From positions 1 to 64,000 of the forward strand of contig JAQUPD010000003.1 in the NCBI GenBank assembly GCA_028716785.1: a DNA stretch of 64,000 nt. Reading direction: 5' to 3'. This stretch comes from Fidelibacterota bacterium. Lineage in GTDB: Bacteria; Fidelibacterota; Fidelibacteria; Fidelibacterales; Fidelibacteraceae. The translations under genes and the position numbers were made by a program. Positions 17,142 to 25,959 of the stretch are shown here, one piece after another. The stretch's first letter is position 1. Each line of letters starts with the position of its first letter. The notes beneath the pieces were generated by a model. The model was given only the letters and a program-made list of their open reading frames with translations. It was not told the origin of the DNA and made no database searches.

Positions 17142-18234
17142 AACACTAAAAAAAACACCGTTTTACTCAAAGCATGAAATGCTTCATGCAAAAATGGTTG
17201 AATTTGCTGGATTTCTTATGCCGGTGATGTATTCATCGATTCGAGAAGAGCATCTTGCAGTCCGTTCAAACGCAGGACTTTTTGACATTTCCCACATGGG
17301 TGAATTTTATGTCGAGGGGAGCGATGCAGAATCTTTTTTGAATTATTTGACCACCAATGATGTTACGACCCTAAAAGAAAATCAAGCGCAATATTCGGCC
17401 ATGTGTTATCCTTATGGTGGAATTGTAGATGATTTGGTGATTTATCGTTTCCAAAAAGATAAATACATGATGGTTGTGAATGCTGGAAATATTCAAAAGG
17501 ATTTTGAATGGATCAAAAAAAATCTTTACGGAAAAGTCTCTGTTAAAAATGTGTCCGATAAGATTGCTCTACTAGCCCTTCAAGGTCCCAAAAGTTTTTC
17601 GATTCTTAAAAAACTTGTTACGTTTAATCCCGAATCTCTCAATTTTTATCATTTTTGTGAAGAGCGCGTAGCAGAAATCCCTATGATTATTTCTCGTACA
17701 GGGTATACTGGCGAGCTAGGTTTTGAATTTTATCATCATCCTGATCAAAGTGAGCGCCTTTGGGATGCCTTGATGGAAGCAGGGAAAGAATATGACATAA
17801 AACCTGCAGGCCTTGGGGCGCGAGATACCCTTCGACTGGAAATGACGTATTGCCTATATGGCAACGATATCAACGAAAATACGAATCCCCTTGAAGCGGG
17901 TTTAGGATGGATTACAAAATTAGAGAAACCTTCGTTTATCGGAAAAGAATCCCTCATGAAGATTAAAGAGGCAAAACCCGCCCGAAAAATTGTAGGATTT
18001 ATCCTTAGGGAACGAGGAATTCCTCGACATGGATATCCTGTGTATTATGAGGGAAAAGAGGTGGGAATTGTAACCAGCGGGACTCACTCTCCTAGTTTAA
18101 ATGAACCAATCGGACTGGCTTATATACGTCGGGATTTGGCGAAAGTTGGAACAATCATTGAGATTGGAATTCGGAATAAAAATGTTAAGGGAGAAATTGT
18201 AAAAACTCCTTTTGTCACGTCAAAACCCTATTAA
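17134..18234 (+). CDS. gcvT: Glycine cleavage system T protein (aminomethyltransferase)
   Basis: T protein of the glycine cleavage complex: moves the aminomethyl carbon from lipoylated H protein to tetrahydrofolate, releasing ammonia. Motifs seen: MVEFAGFLMPVMY, GLFDISHMGEF, LALQGPKS, SRTGYTGELGFEF and the AGLGARDTLRLE segment with the catalytic-region Asp and folate contacts. The frame is open further upstream but ATG 17134 fits the family N-terminus, overlaps the aminotransferase stop and gives 366 residues, the usual length. gcvH and gcvP are not in the window. Confidence 0.96.
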   Translation: MSETLKKTPFYSKHEMLHAKMVEFAGFLMPVMYSSIREEHLAVRSNAGLFDISHMGEFYVEGSDAESFLNYLTTNDVTTLKENQAQYSAMCYPYGGIVDDLVIYRFQKDKYMMVVNAGNIQKDFEWIKKNLYGKVSVKNVSDKIALLALQGPKSFSILKKLVTFNPESLNFYHFCEERVAEIPMIISRTGYTGELGFEFYHHPDQSERLWDALMEAGKEYDIKPAGLGARDTLRLEMTYCLYGNDINENTNPLEAGLGWITKLEKPSFIGKESLMKIKEAKPARKIVGFILRERGIPRHGYPVYYEGKEVGIVTSGTHSPSLNEPIGLAYIRRDLAKVGTIIEIGIRNKNVKGEIVKTPFVTSKPY

Positions 18235-18241
18235 ACATGCT

Positions 18242-20605
18242 ATGAAAGAAAAGCTTAAAAAAGAAGTTATTGGTATCCTTTTTATGGTAGTTGCCATTCT
18301 GGTAGGTATGAGTCTGGCAACCTATTCACCCTCTGACGTTTTGTCTATGTCTCGCTTTTTTCTCATAGAAAATGCTATGGGAATTGCTGGCGTTTTTATT
18401 TCTCATGTGCTTATGAAATATGGGTTAGGCTATTTTTCCTGGGGACTTGTTTTGCTTTTGTTTGTCTGGGGGTGGACATTTTTTGCGGGGAAGGAATACA
18501 AAAAAACCTGGCGTTTTACAGGCTATTGGTGCTTATTTATTCTTTTTACTGCCGTGTTTGTTACAACACTTGCTAATCGTCATGTCCCAATTGTGTCTCC
18601 CAATTTTACAATCAGTGGTTTTCTCGGTGGCTCTCTAAGTCTTTTTTTCATGGATTGGTTGGGATTTATACCCACAATTTTATTGTTTGCTGTGGCAATT
18701 ATTGTGGTTGTAAGTCTTTATTTCCGATGGAGTATGTATAAACCATTCCAATACCTTTTTAAGTTTTTGAAAAGATCCAAAGGGACTGAACAAGGGCACG
18801 ATTCCTCGAAAAATCGTGAGAAAAAAAGAATAAAAAAAGAAAAAAAGTCTGAAAAGAAAAGAGAAAAGGAAAAGAAGAAAAAAGACAAGAAAAAGTCAGA
18901 CCAACACTATAAATCCATTCCGGAATTTTTAGACCAAGGGATACCTCAAAAGGCAGAAGAAACCCAAGAAACACCGGAAGCAGGTCAAGAACAGGAAGGA
19001 AAAACAGAAAAGTCAACCGACTTATCCTATATGTTTGAAGTAAGTCAAAAAAGGCAAGATGACACGGTTGATTATGATAAACATGTAGAAGAGGCAAAAC
19101 GAAAGGAATATCATTTTCCCAGTGTTGATTTACTAAATGATCCACCTCCTGGGTACGAGATTGATCCCAATGAACTTCAAGAAAATGCAGAAATTTTAAC
19201 AAAAACCCTTGCAGATTTCGGGGTATCTGGCAAAGTAGTTAAGGTTGTGCCAGGTCCAGTTGTTACGTTATATGAAGTTGAGCCTGCAACAGGGGTAAGA
19301 GTGAGTAAAATTTCATCACTAGCAGATGATATTGCCCGAGTAATGGCAGCAAAGCGCATTCGTATTATTGCTCCCATTCCCGGAAAAAAGGTAGTGGGCG
19401 TAGAAATTCCTAACCGAAAACGAGAGCTTGTCTATTTTAAATCCATTGTAAATTCTGAGCGCTTTATTAAGGCAGAAGATAAGTTGATTATTGCATTGGG
19501 TAAAACCGCCAATGGAGAGCCTTTTGTTTTCAATCTTGCAAAAATGCCTCATTTATTAATCGCCGGAACCACGGGATCTGGTAAATCTGTGTGTATTAAC
19601 ACCTTGCTAATGTCTGTGTTATATCGCGCAAAGCCCTCTGAGGTCAAATTTATTCTCATTGATCCCAAAAAACTTGAATTATCCGTCTATAAAGCTCTTA
19701 AAAATTATCATCTTATTACCAATGAGGATATTGGTGAACATGTGATTACCCGTTCACAAAATGCCGTGCTTGCCTTACGGAGTGCAGAAGTGGAGATGGA
19801 ACGGCGCTATACGCTGCTTGCTAATGCAACTGTCCGGAATATTGATGAATACAATAAAAAAGTTGATCAGGGGATGGAAGGAGAGCACCTGCCGTATTTG
19901 CTCATTGTTATTGATGAACTTGCAGACTTAATACTCACCGCAGGAAAGGAAATCGAAGAGCCCATTGCGCGCCTTGCTCAAATGTCTCGAGCCGTTGGAA
20001 TTCATTTGGTTATTGCAACTCAGCGTCCCAGCGTGGATGTGATTACTGGCGTGATTCGATCCAATTTTCCTGCCCGTATTGGCTTTCAGGTCCCCACGAA
20101 AATTGATAGTCGGACTATTCTTGATACTGGAGGAGCCGAGAAATTATTAGGAAAGGGAGATATGCTTTTTCTTTCACCAGGCCGTTCTGAACCCATTCGT
20201 GTCCATAACGCTTTGATTACCTTAGAAGAAATTGAACGGGTTCTTGCGCATATTAATGAGCAACCATATTCTGAAGATGAATTTGTTCTACCCTCTGTAA
20301 TAGGAGAAGAAGAGGAAAAAGAAGGTGCAGAGATTGAATTCCCTTCGGAACGAGACCCTCTTTTTGAAGAGGCGCTTAAATTGGTGGTGATACATCAACA
20401 AGGATCCATATCCCTCATTCAAAGACGATTACGCGTTGGATATAGCCGCGCTGCCCGCCTTATTGATGAACTAGAAAAAGAAGGAATTGTCGGACCTTTT
20501 ACTGGCTCAAAAGCACGGGAAGTCCTTGTTGATCCCAGTTATCTGGAACATTTGAAATCTTTGGAAGATAGAAGCTTTGATGACGACACGGATAACGATT
20601 TGTAA
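18242..20605 (+). CDS. ftsK: DNA translocase FtsK/SpoIIIE
   Basis: Septum-anchored double-stranded DNA pump that clears chromosome termini during division. About four membrane helices fill residues 8-170; a Lys/Glu-rich linker spans about 180-225 and an acidic linker follows. The motor domain (about 300-690) has Walker A GTTGSGKS near residue 442 and Walker B LLIVIDELADL; MSRAVGIHLVIATQRPSVDV is family-typical. The C-terminal winged-helix gamma domain (about 703-770, ISLIQRRLRVGYSRAARLID) recognises polar KOPS-like sites. ATG 18242 is chosen; a TTG at 18212 within gcvT is the only other option, and neither has a good Shine-Dalgarno. It is 7 bases after gcvT. Confidence 0.96.
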   Translation: MKEKLKKEVIGILFMVVAILVGMSLATYSPSDVLSMSRFFLIENAMGIAGVFISHVLMKYGLGYFSWGLVLLLFVWGWTFFAGKEYKKTWRFTGYWCLFILFTAVFVTTLANRHVPIVSPNFTISGFLGGSLSLFFMDWLGFIPTILLFAVAIIVVVSLYFRWSMYKPFQYLFKFLKRSKGTEQGHDSSKNREKKRIKKEKKSEKKREKEKKKKDKKKSDQHYKSIPEFLDQGIPQKAEETQETPEAGQEQEGKTEKSTDLSYMFEVSQKRQDDTVDYDKHVEEAKRKEYHFPSVDLLNDPPPGYEIDPNELQENAEILTKTLADFGVSGKVVKVVPGPVVTLYEVEPATGVRVSKISSLADDIARVMAAKRIRIIAPIPGKKVVGVEIPNRKRELVYFKSIVNSERFIKAEDKLIIALGKTANGEPFVFNLAKMPHLLIAGTTGSGKSVCINTLLMSVLYRAKPSEVKFILIDPKKLELSVYKALKNYHLITNEDIGEHVITRSQNAVLALRSAEVEMERRYTLLANATVRNIDEYNKKVDQGMEGEHLPYLLIVIDELADLILTAGKEIEEPIARLAQMSRAVGIHLVIATQRPSVDVITGVIRSNFPARIGFQVPTKIDSRTILDTGGAEKLLGKGDMLFLSPGRSEPIRVHNALITLEEIERVLAHINEQPYSEDEFVLPSVIGEEEEKEGAEIEFPSERDPLFEEALKLVVIHQQGSISLIQRRLRVGYSRAARLIDELEKEGIVGPFTGSKAREVLVDPSYLEHLKSLEDRSFDDDTDNDL

Positions 20606-21458
20606 TGGCTTTTTCTCACTTCTCATTCTCTTTCTTTTTTCAGCTTGCCAACAAAATGAAAAAATCTTTGAAGGGGACCCCGAATTCGTTGTAGGAAATC
20701 TAGCATTTCCAGAGGGACCCGTTTTTATGGGGAATGATCTTTACTTTTCTAATAGCTATGGAGGATGGATTGGTCGCTTTACTGAAAAAGGAACCTTGGA
20801 TACCTTTGTCGATTTATCCCCTTACAATTTTAAACCCAATGGCTTATATGCTTCAAAAAATCAAGAATTATGGGTTTGTGAATATCAACAAGGATTAATT
20901 CTTACGGTGAATAATCAGGGAGAGGTTACCGCTATTCTTGATTATCAAGGCACCCAGTTTTCACGGCCAAACGATATCACTTATCATAAAGGGCTGATTT
21001 ATTTTACAGATCCAAAAACCTATGCCACCAATGTACGGGATGGATGTATTTATATCCTAGATCCTGAAACCAAAAAAATTCGCTTATTTGCCACAGACCT
21101 TGCTTTCCCTAATGGGATTGCAGGTGATCCTAAAGGGGAAAAAATATATGTGTGCGAATCTGCTCTTAATAGAATTTCAACTCTCTCAATAAAAAATCCT
21201 GAAGAACGATCTGTCTTCATCAATCTTCCTGGCGGAGATCCTGATGGCATTGAATTCTTAGACGATCAGACTCTTTTTGTTGCCCATTTTGGCGGCGGGA
21301 AAATCTACGCTATCAATGTTTCGCAAAAAACACTTATCGATAGTGTTGAATTTCCAGGAAAACGTGTTTCAAATTGTGCTGTGAGTCCTGACAAAAAATA
21401 TCTTTATGTAACAGAAACGGAAACCCACGCGATTTATCGAGTTCCACTGCATCACTAA
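20580..21458 (+). CDS. SMP-30/gluconolactonase-like beta-propeller lipoprotein
   Basis: A roughly 292-residue exported protein. The N-terminus is a lipoprotein signal peptide ending in the lipobox LFSAC, so the mature protein starts at Cys and is lipid-anchored. The rest is a six-bladed propeller of the SMP-30/gluconolactonase/LRE type: NLAFPEGPVF, KPNGLYAS, FSRPNDITYHKG, FPNGIAGDPKG and LPGGDPDGIEF are repeated blade motifs carrying the metal-ligand Glu, Asn and Asp positions. It could be a lactonase or a non-enzymatic propeller. ATG 20580 is preferred over TTG 20577. The 5' end overlaps ftsK; the 3' end abuts the convergent GH57 gene with no gap. Confidence 0.87.
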   Translation: MTTRITICNGFFSLLILFLFSACQQNEKIFEGDPEFVVGNLAFPEGPVFMGNDLYFSNSYGGWIGRFTEKGTLDTFVDLSPYNFKPNGLYASKNQELWVCEYQQGLILTVNNQGEVTAILDYQGTQFSRPNDITYHKGLIYFTDPKTYATNVRDGCIYILDPETKKIRLFATDLAFPNGIAGDPKGEKIYVCESALNRISTLSIKNPEERSVFINLPGGDPDGIEFLDDQTLFVAHFGGGKIYAINVSQKTLIDSVEFPGKRVSNCAVSPDKKYLYVTETETHAIYRVPLHH

Positions 21459-24400
21459 TTATTTTAGTAGAGTTAACTTTTTAATCGATACGTGACCTGT
21501 CTTTGAATTTTTGAAAAGGGCAAAATAAATGCCTGACGCATAGGAAGATGCATCCCACGTAAAGGAATATTTACCAGATGTTAATGATCCATTGTGCAGA
21601 GTTGCTATGTGCTGACCTTTTAAATTGTATATAAAAAGTTGAGCGTGCTCTACGGACGGTGTGATAACGTGAAGAGTGGTGACAGGATTGAATGGGTTAG
21701 GATAAACAGCAGTGAGTTCAAATGTTTCAATGTTTGTTCTTTTCAGCGAATTGTGAATTTCTAAGGTAAAAATATTTATCCATTCATCAGGGTCAAGATT
21801 GATATCTCCATTTCCAGAAGGATATTGAAAGACCATTGATCCACCATCATTCGTTTCTATATGAACAAGTACTAACAAAAGGGTATCCTCTTCATGGGTA
21901 AGAAAGGGATCAAGTGGAATCGTTGCCTCCAGTATGTCTGCAGAAATACTTTGTGCTCCAATGCCACCTGGAGTCCAGCCATTCCATCCATTGGTGCTCT
22001 CCTGGGCTAAATAGGCATCCCATTCCATTGCCATTCCTGCTTTTGCCCAAGGCATGTTTATTAGGGTTGATTTGGGATGGGCAAGAAAGAGGAAGACATC
22101 TTTACCCACAGAGGGTGCAGGGGTTGTGCCCAGATAAAGGGTGTTATTTTGGACATGAACATAGAGCATAAGATTGTTATCATGATAAATAGGGGTTAGC
22201 CAAGGTTCTGGTTGACCATCAAGCACAAAAGTGTCATCAACATTGCCTGTATCGAGAATGCTAATGTGAAAATCGTTGCCATTATTGTTATTCCATGTGT
22301 TATCACTATATCGAATCACAAAATCAATTGTGCTAAAAAAATATCCCTCCGCTTTATTTAAGGGTCCTAAGGTAAGAATAAAAGAATCAGGCTGAGATGT
22401 TGTTAAAAAAGGTGTTTCAACGGCAGATCCTGTCGTAGTAACTGTATAAGGAGGATACAAACTTTCTGGAGGTGTTTGCCACCCATTAATACCCCAATGT
22501 AAAACTGGACTTGGTTTTGAGGTTACATGGATGAGCGTAATGGTATCATTTTTTGTGGGTTCAGAAGGTATCCAAGTAAGGCTTTCACCTGAACCTGGCA
22601 AAGTTCCTTGATGTGAACCAATCCAAACATGTTGAATTACACTTTTTGCAACATTACTGAAAATGTCTTCGGCTTCTATATAATAATCAATCAAGACATT
22701 TGTTGTATCAGGAAGGACTGCTTTGTATAGAGGTGCTTTTATCACGGGAAGAGGATCTGTTTGTGAAGGAAATTCAAAAGAATTCATTACGATAGTTTGC
22801 CAAGGGGTTACGTCTGAACCCCCATCATATCTCTCATTATCATCGGTATTTGGATCATTCATACCATCTTTATCAAAGCGATATTTTAAAAAAACATTGT
22901 CCTGATTGTTTTCCTTACAGAGACCACTTATATCATAGACGAAGGTCCAAATGGTATCCCGATGGGTCTGAGAGTGCATCCATTCAAATCCCCCTGGATT
23001 AAAAGGCTCACGTTGGGGATAAAAAATTGTGGGAGAGACATTTTCTTCCATAGTCAACAACGGAGCAATTAGTTCATAAGCTTGATTAATTGCACGGGTT
23101 GGATGGGAATCCCATCGTCCATCCTGACTGCCATCCCAGTACCAATAACAACTGGTTTGGGCATTCATGAGATATTTCCACGCTTCTTGAATTGTTTGAG
23201 ATTCCGAATTTTCTGCATCTGCAGTATATATAGCATTTTGCCCAGCCGTAACAACTGCCCAGCTATTCCAATCTGGACTATATCCATTATAAGGATCACC
23301 AAGCCATTTTTTAAATTCTGGATCTCCATTATCGGCACCGCTCCAACTTCCATTTTCAACTTCAATGATATCATTCTCGTCAGGAGGAAACTGATCTAAA
23401 TAATCCTGAATGGTCGTAAATTGAAAACGATGACTATTTTCCTGAATCCATGAAATAAAATTGTCAAAATTGTTATGATAATAACTTTCTGATCCACCCC
23501 CATAATTATCGCCGTCATGAGCTAAAATAATGAGCATGGGATGATTGGGGTCTGTATTATACGGTTCTAGCTGTGACATAACACTTTCATAATCCAAAGC
23601 ACCAAACCCTCCACGACCATCTTCATTCCCTAAATACCGATCTGCCGGGACAGCAATAAGTTTTGTTTTTTCACCCGTTTCTGGATCGATGTATTGCACG
23701 TAATGAGGCTGACGAGACCATAATGCAGACACGTAAGTAGGTGCCCATAGATTGTTTAAATGAATCCAATCGCCCGGATCTGGATTGAGCTGATATGCTG
23801 GATTAGGTTCGTAAAGATTCCCTTCTATAGAATAAGGATAATTTTTACACGCTCTTTCAAAATGAATATTATCCACTAGAACCCATGATATACCACTTTT
23901 TACAAGGGCAGGAATCATTTCATTTCGAAACGCATTTTCGGGAGGAAATAACCCCTTTGAAGGACGATACCCAAGCTCTTGCTGAACCGAGTTACGATGT
24001 GCCTCGATTTGACGGACAATATCCTCCTGAGGTATGAGCCCCATGAGTGGATGATGATATCCAAAGGCAGTAAACTCTATTCGTTGATTTCCTAAGGAGG
24101 TTGTTTTTGAGGAAAAAGCGTTCCAACTATTTTTCCACCCTACAAAATTTTCGTTACCAGCCTGCTCCAGGGCATTGAGATTCTCAATGAGTGATCCGGA
24201 AAAACTAATATGTGCTCCTCCATGCGGTAAGCCAGCATCAATCGCTTTTTGAATAGCATCCATAGGCCATGCTGTATAAGGCCCTGTCCGCTGATTGTGA
24301 ATATCCACTACAGAATAATCATAACGATGGTTTTGGTCCGTTTCAATAACTGTTTCATAAGGCCAGTATATCGGTTGATGCATGTGCCAGTGAAAAGCTA

Positions 24401-24464
24401 TATAAATGGGAGGATTCGCCCACACAATCAAAGGGATAAAAAAAAGAAAAATTATTTTTTTCAT
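21459..24464 (-). CDS. Secreted GH57 glycosidase with starch-binding and type IX sorting domains
   Basis: A 1001-residue exported alpha-glucan hydrolase. A signal peptide (MKKIIFLFFIPLIVWA) follows ATG 24464, which has GAGG just upstream; longer starts are possible. The GH57 barrel opens with HWHMHQPIYWP; the likely nucleophile Glu is in FPPENAF (near residue 173) and the acid/base Asp in AHDGDNYGGG (near 316). A CBM25-like module (about 650-730) shows LHWGINGW and NNNGNDF. A DOMON/CBM9-like region (about 755-895) follows. The last 80 residues (YPNPFNPVTTLHV to the end) are a Por/type IX secretion C-terminal sorting domain. Substrate (starch, glycogen or pullulan) is inferred. It is not in an obvious operon. 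Confidence 0.9.
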   Translation of the reverse strand: MKKIIFLFFIPLIVWANPPIYIAFHWHMHQPIYWPYETVIETDQNHRYDYSVVDIHNQRTGPYTAWPMDAIQKAIDAGLPHGGAHISFSGSLIENLNALEQAGNENFVGWKNSWNAFSSKTTSLGNQRIEFTAFGYHHPLMGLIPQEDIVRQIEAHRNSVQQELGYRPSKGLFPPENAFRNEMIPALVKSGISWVLVDNIHFERACKNYPYSIEGNLYEPNPAYQLNPDPGDWIHLNNLWAPTYVSALWSRQPHYVQYIDPETGEKTKLIAVPADRYLGNEDGRGGFGALDYESVMSQLEPYNTDPNHPMLIILAHDGDNYGGGSESYYHNNFDNFISWIQENSHRFQFTTIQDYLDQFPPDENDIIEVENGSWSGADNGDPEFKKWLGDPYNGYSPDWNSWAVVTAGQNAIYTADAENSESQTIQEAWKYLMNAQTSCYWYWDGSQDGRWDSHPTRAINQAYELIAPLLTMEENVSPTIFYPQREPFNPGGFEWMHSQTHRDTIWTFVYDISGLCKENNQDNVFLKYRFDKDGMNDPNTDDNERYDGGSDVTPWQTIVMNSFEFPSQTDPLPVIKAPLYKAVLPDTTNVLIDYYIEAEDIFSNVAKSVIQHVWIGSHQGTLPGSGESLTWIPSEPTKNDTITLIHVTSKPSPVLHWGINGWQTPPESLYPPYTVTTTGSAVETPFLTTSQPDSFILTLGPLNKAEGYFFSTIDFVIRYSDNTWNNNNGNDFHISILDTGNVDDTFVLDGQPEPWLTPIYHDNNLMLYVHVQNNTLYLGTTPAPSVGKDVFLFLAHPKSTLINMPWAKAGMAMEWDAYLAQESTNGWNGWTPGGIGAQSISADILEATIPLDPFLTHEEDTLLLVLVHIETNDGGSMVFQYPSGNGDINLDPDEWINIFTLEIHNSLKRTNIETFELTAVYPNPFNPVTTLHVITPSVEHAQLFIYNLKGQHIATLHNGSLTSGKYSFTWDASSYASGIYFALFKNSKTGHVSIKKLTLLK

Positions 24465-24538
24465 AAGAGACCTCATCTTCTTACACGCCTTTTCAATAAA
24501 ATAAGAGAACAAATTAAAAAAGGAAAGGTATTAGTTGT

Positions 24539-25807
24539 TTATAATTGAGTTAACAAAGAGAGCATTCCTTCAGCAGCGCACCATCCTGTTGAAAAGGCTG
24601 CTTGTAAATTGTAGCCTCCCGTATCGGCATCTAAATCAAGTAATTCCCCAGCAAAAAAGAGATTTGAAACAATTTTAGATTGCATTGTTATGGGGTCTAC
24701 TTCTTTTAAACAGACACCTCCGTGGGTAACAATCGCCTCCTCAAGGGAACGGTAACCTGTAATTGTCAAACGAAAGTGTTTCATCCACTGGACAAGTTTT
24801 TTTCTGTCTGCTGCTGGAACTGAATGGCACCACATATCTCCTAAAACCCCCGTCTGCTCTAAACAAAGCATTCCCAAGGCTTCTGGAAGTAGGAGAGGCA
24901 TAATATTTTTTAATTTTTTGTTATGATGACGAACAAACTCACGAATTAAACGAGCATCCAGTACTTTTTCTGTTAATGCTGGTTTAAAATCTATTTCTAC
25001 ATAAACTGCTTTATTTTTTTGAAGATTTTCTACAACATCTCGGCTAAGTGTAAGAATTACAGGGCCTGAAAGACCAAAATGGGTAAAAAGGAACTCACCA
25101 AAGATTGCATGTGTTGGTTTGTTGTTTATAAAAACGGTAACTTGCGCGTTTTTTATACTTAATCCTGACAATTTGAACGTTTCGCTTTCTTTAGTAGTCA
25201 AAGGAACGAGGGCTGGTAAAGGCGGAATGATTGTGTGTCCCGCTTGTTGAGCCAAAAGGTAACCATCACCAGATGATCCTGTGGAAGGATAACTAGTGCC
25301 TCCAGTCGATAAAAGAACAGCCTTTGTTTCAAAAGTTTTTAAGCCATTGGGTGTTTTACATTTTATAGCTTGAATACGGTTATTGTGAAGAAGAAGCTCA
25401 ACACACTGGTGATTATACAAGAGTGTTACATGATGTTGAGTAGCCCACTGCGTTAATTTATCCGCAATTTCATGAGCATTTTGAGAAACAGGGAAAATAC
25501 GCCCACCACGCTCTTCCATTAGATCAATGTGAAGATTTTGCTGAAAAAAAGCGACAAGATCATTGCTAAAAAAACGGGAAAAGGCAGAATGCAAAAATTT
25601 TCCATTTTTTCCAAAGGCATTAATGAACTCTGATTTGGGGCGACTATTTGTCACATTGCAGCGCCCTTTTCCAGTCATTCGGAGTTTTTTCCCTGTTTGT
25701 TCCATTTTTTCCAGGAGTGTTACCGAATAACCTGCTTTTCCAAGCTTGCCAGCTGCTATTAACCCTGCTGGTCCTGCTCCTACAATGATAATATCTTGCC
25801 GTGTCAT
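24539..25807 (-). CDS. HI0933/BaiN-family flavoprotein
   Basis: A 422-residue NAD(P)/FAD-dependent oxidoreductase-like protein. The dinucleotide fold IIVGAGPAGLIAAGKLG is at the N-terminus; MTGKGRCNVTNS and the C-terminal FAGELLDLDADTGGYNLQ are diagnostic of the HI0933/YhiN family. Some relatives (BaiN) act on bile-acid intermediates, but the general function is unknown, so no substrate should be assumed. It lies 75 bases upstream of the GH57 gene on the same strand and is divergent from the FecR gene. Confidence 0.92.
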   Translation of the reverse strand: MTRQDIIIVGAGPAGLIAAGKLGKAGYSVTLLEKMEQTGKKLRMTGKGRCNVTNSRPKSEFINAFGKNGKFLHSAFSRFFSNDLVAFFQQNLHIDLMEERGGRIFPVSQNAHEIADKLTQWATQHHVTLLYNHQCVELLLHNNRIQAIKCKTPNGLKTFETKAVLLSTGGTSYPSTGSSGDGYLLAQQAGHTIIPPLPALVPLTTKESETFKLSGLSIKNAQVTVFINNKPTHAIFGEFLFTHFGLSGPVILTLSRDVVENLQKNKAVYVEIDFKPALTEKVLDARLIREFVRHHNKKLKNIMPLLLPEALGMLCLEQTGVLGDMWCHSVPAADRKKLVQWMKHFRLTITGYRSLEEAIVTHGGVCLKEVDPITMQSKIVSNLFFAGELLDLDADTGGYNLQAAFSTGWCAAEGMLSLLTQL

Positions 25808-25858
25808 GGTGAAAATTAAAAAGAAAAGTCATAAAAGTTTATTTTTCTAGTAAATGAG

Positions 25859-25874
25859 TCACACCTTTTTGTGA
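25859..25874. promoter_or_regulatory. TCACA-N6-TGTGA inverted repeat in a divergent promoter region
   Basis: Perfect 5-bp inverted half-sites separated by six bases lie between the divergent BaiN-type and FecR genes. The half-sites are those of CRP but in reversed order relative to the E. coli consensus (TGTGA-N6-TCACA). It may be an operator or a small hairpin; chance is possible. Confidence 0.25.
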
Positions 25875-25959
25875 TAAATATCAGTTTTCTATAAACAATT
25901 ATCTGTAACAATTGATTATAGATTTATAAATTTAATAAATAATTAAAATGGAGGTGTTA

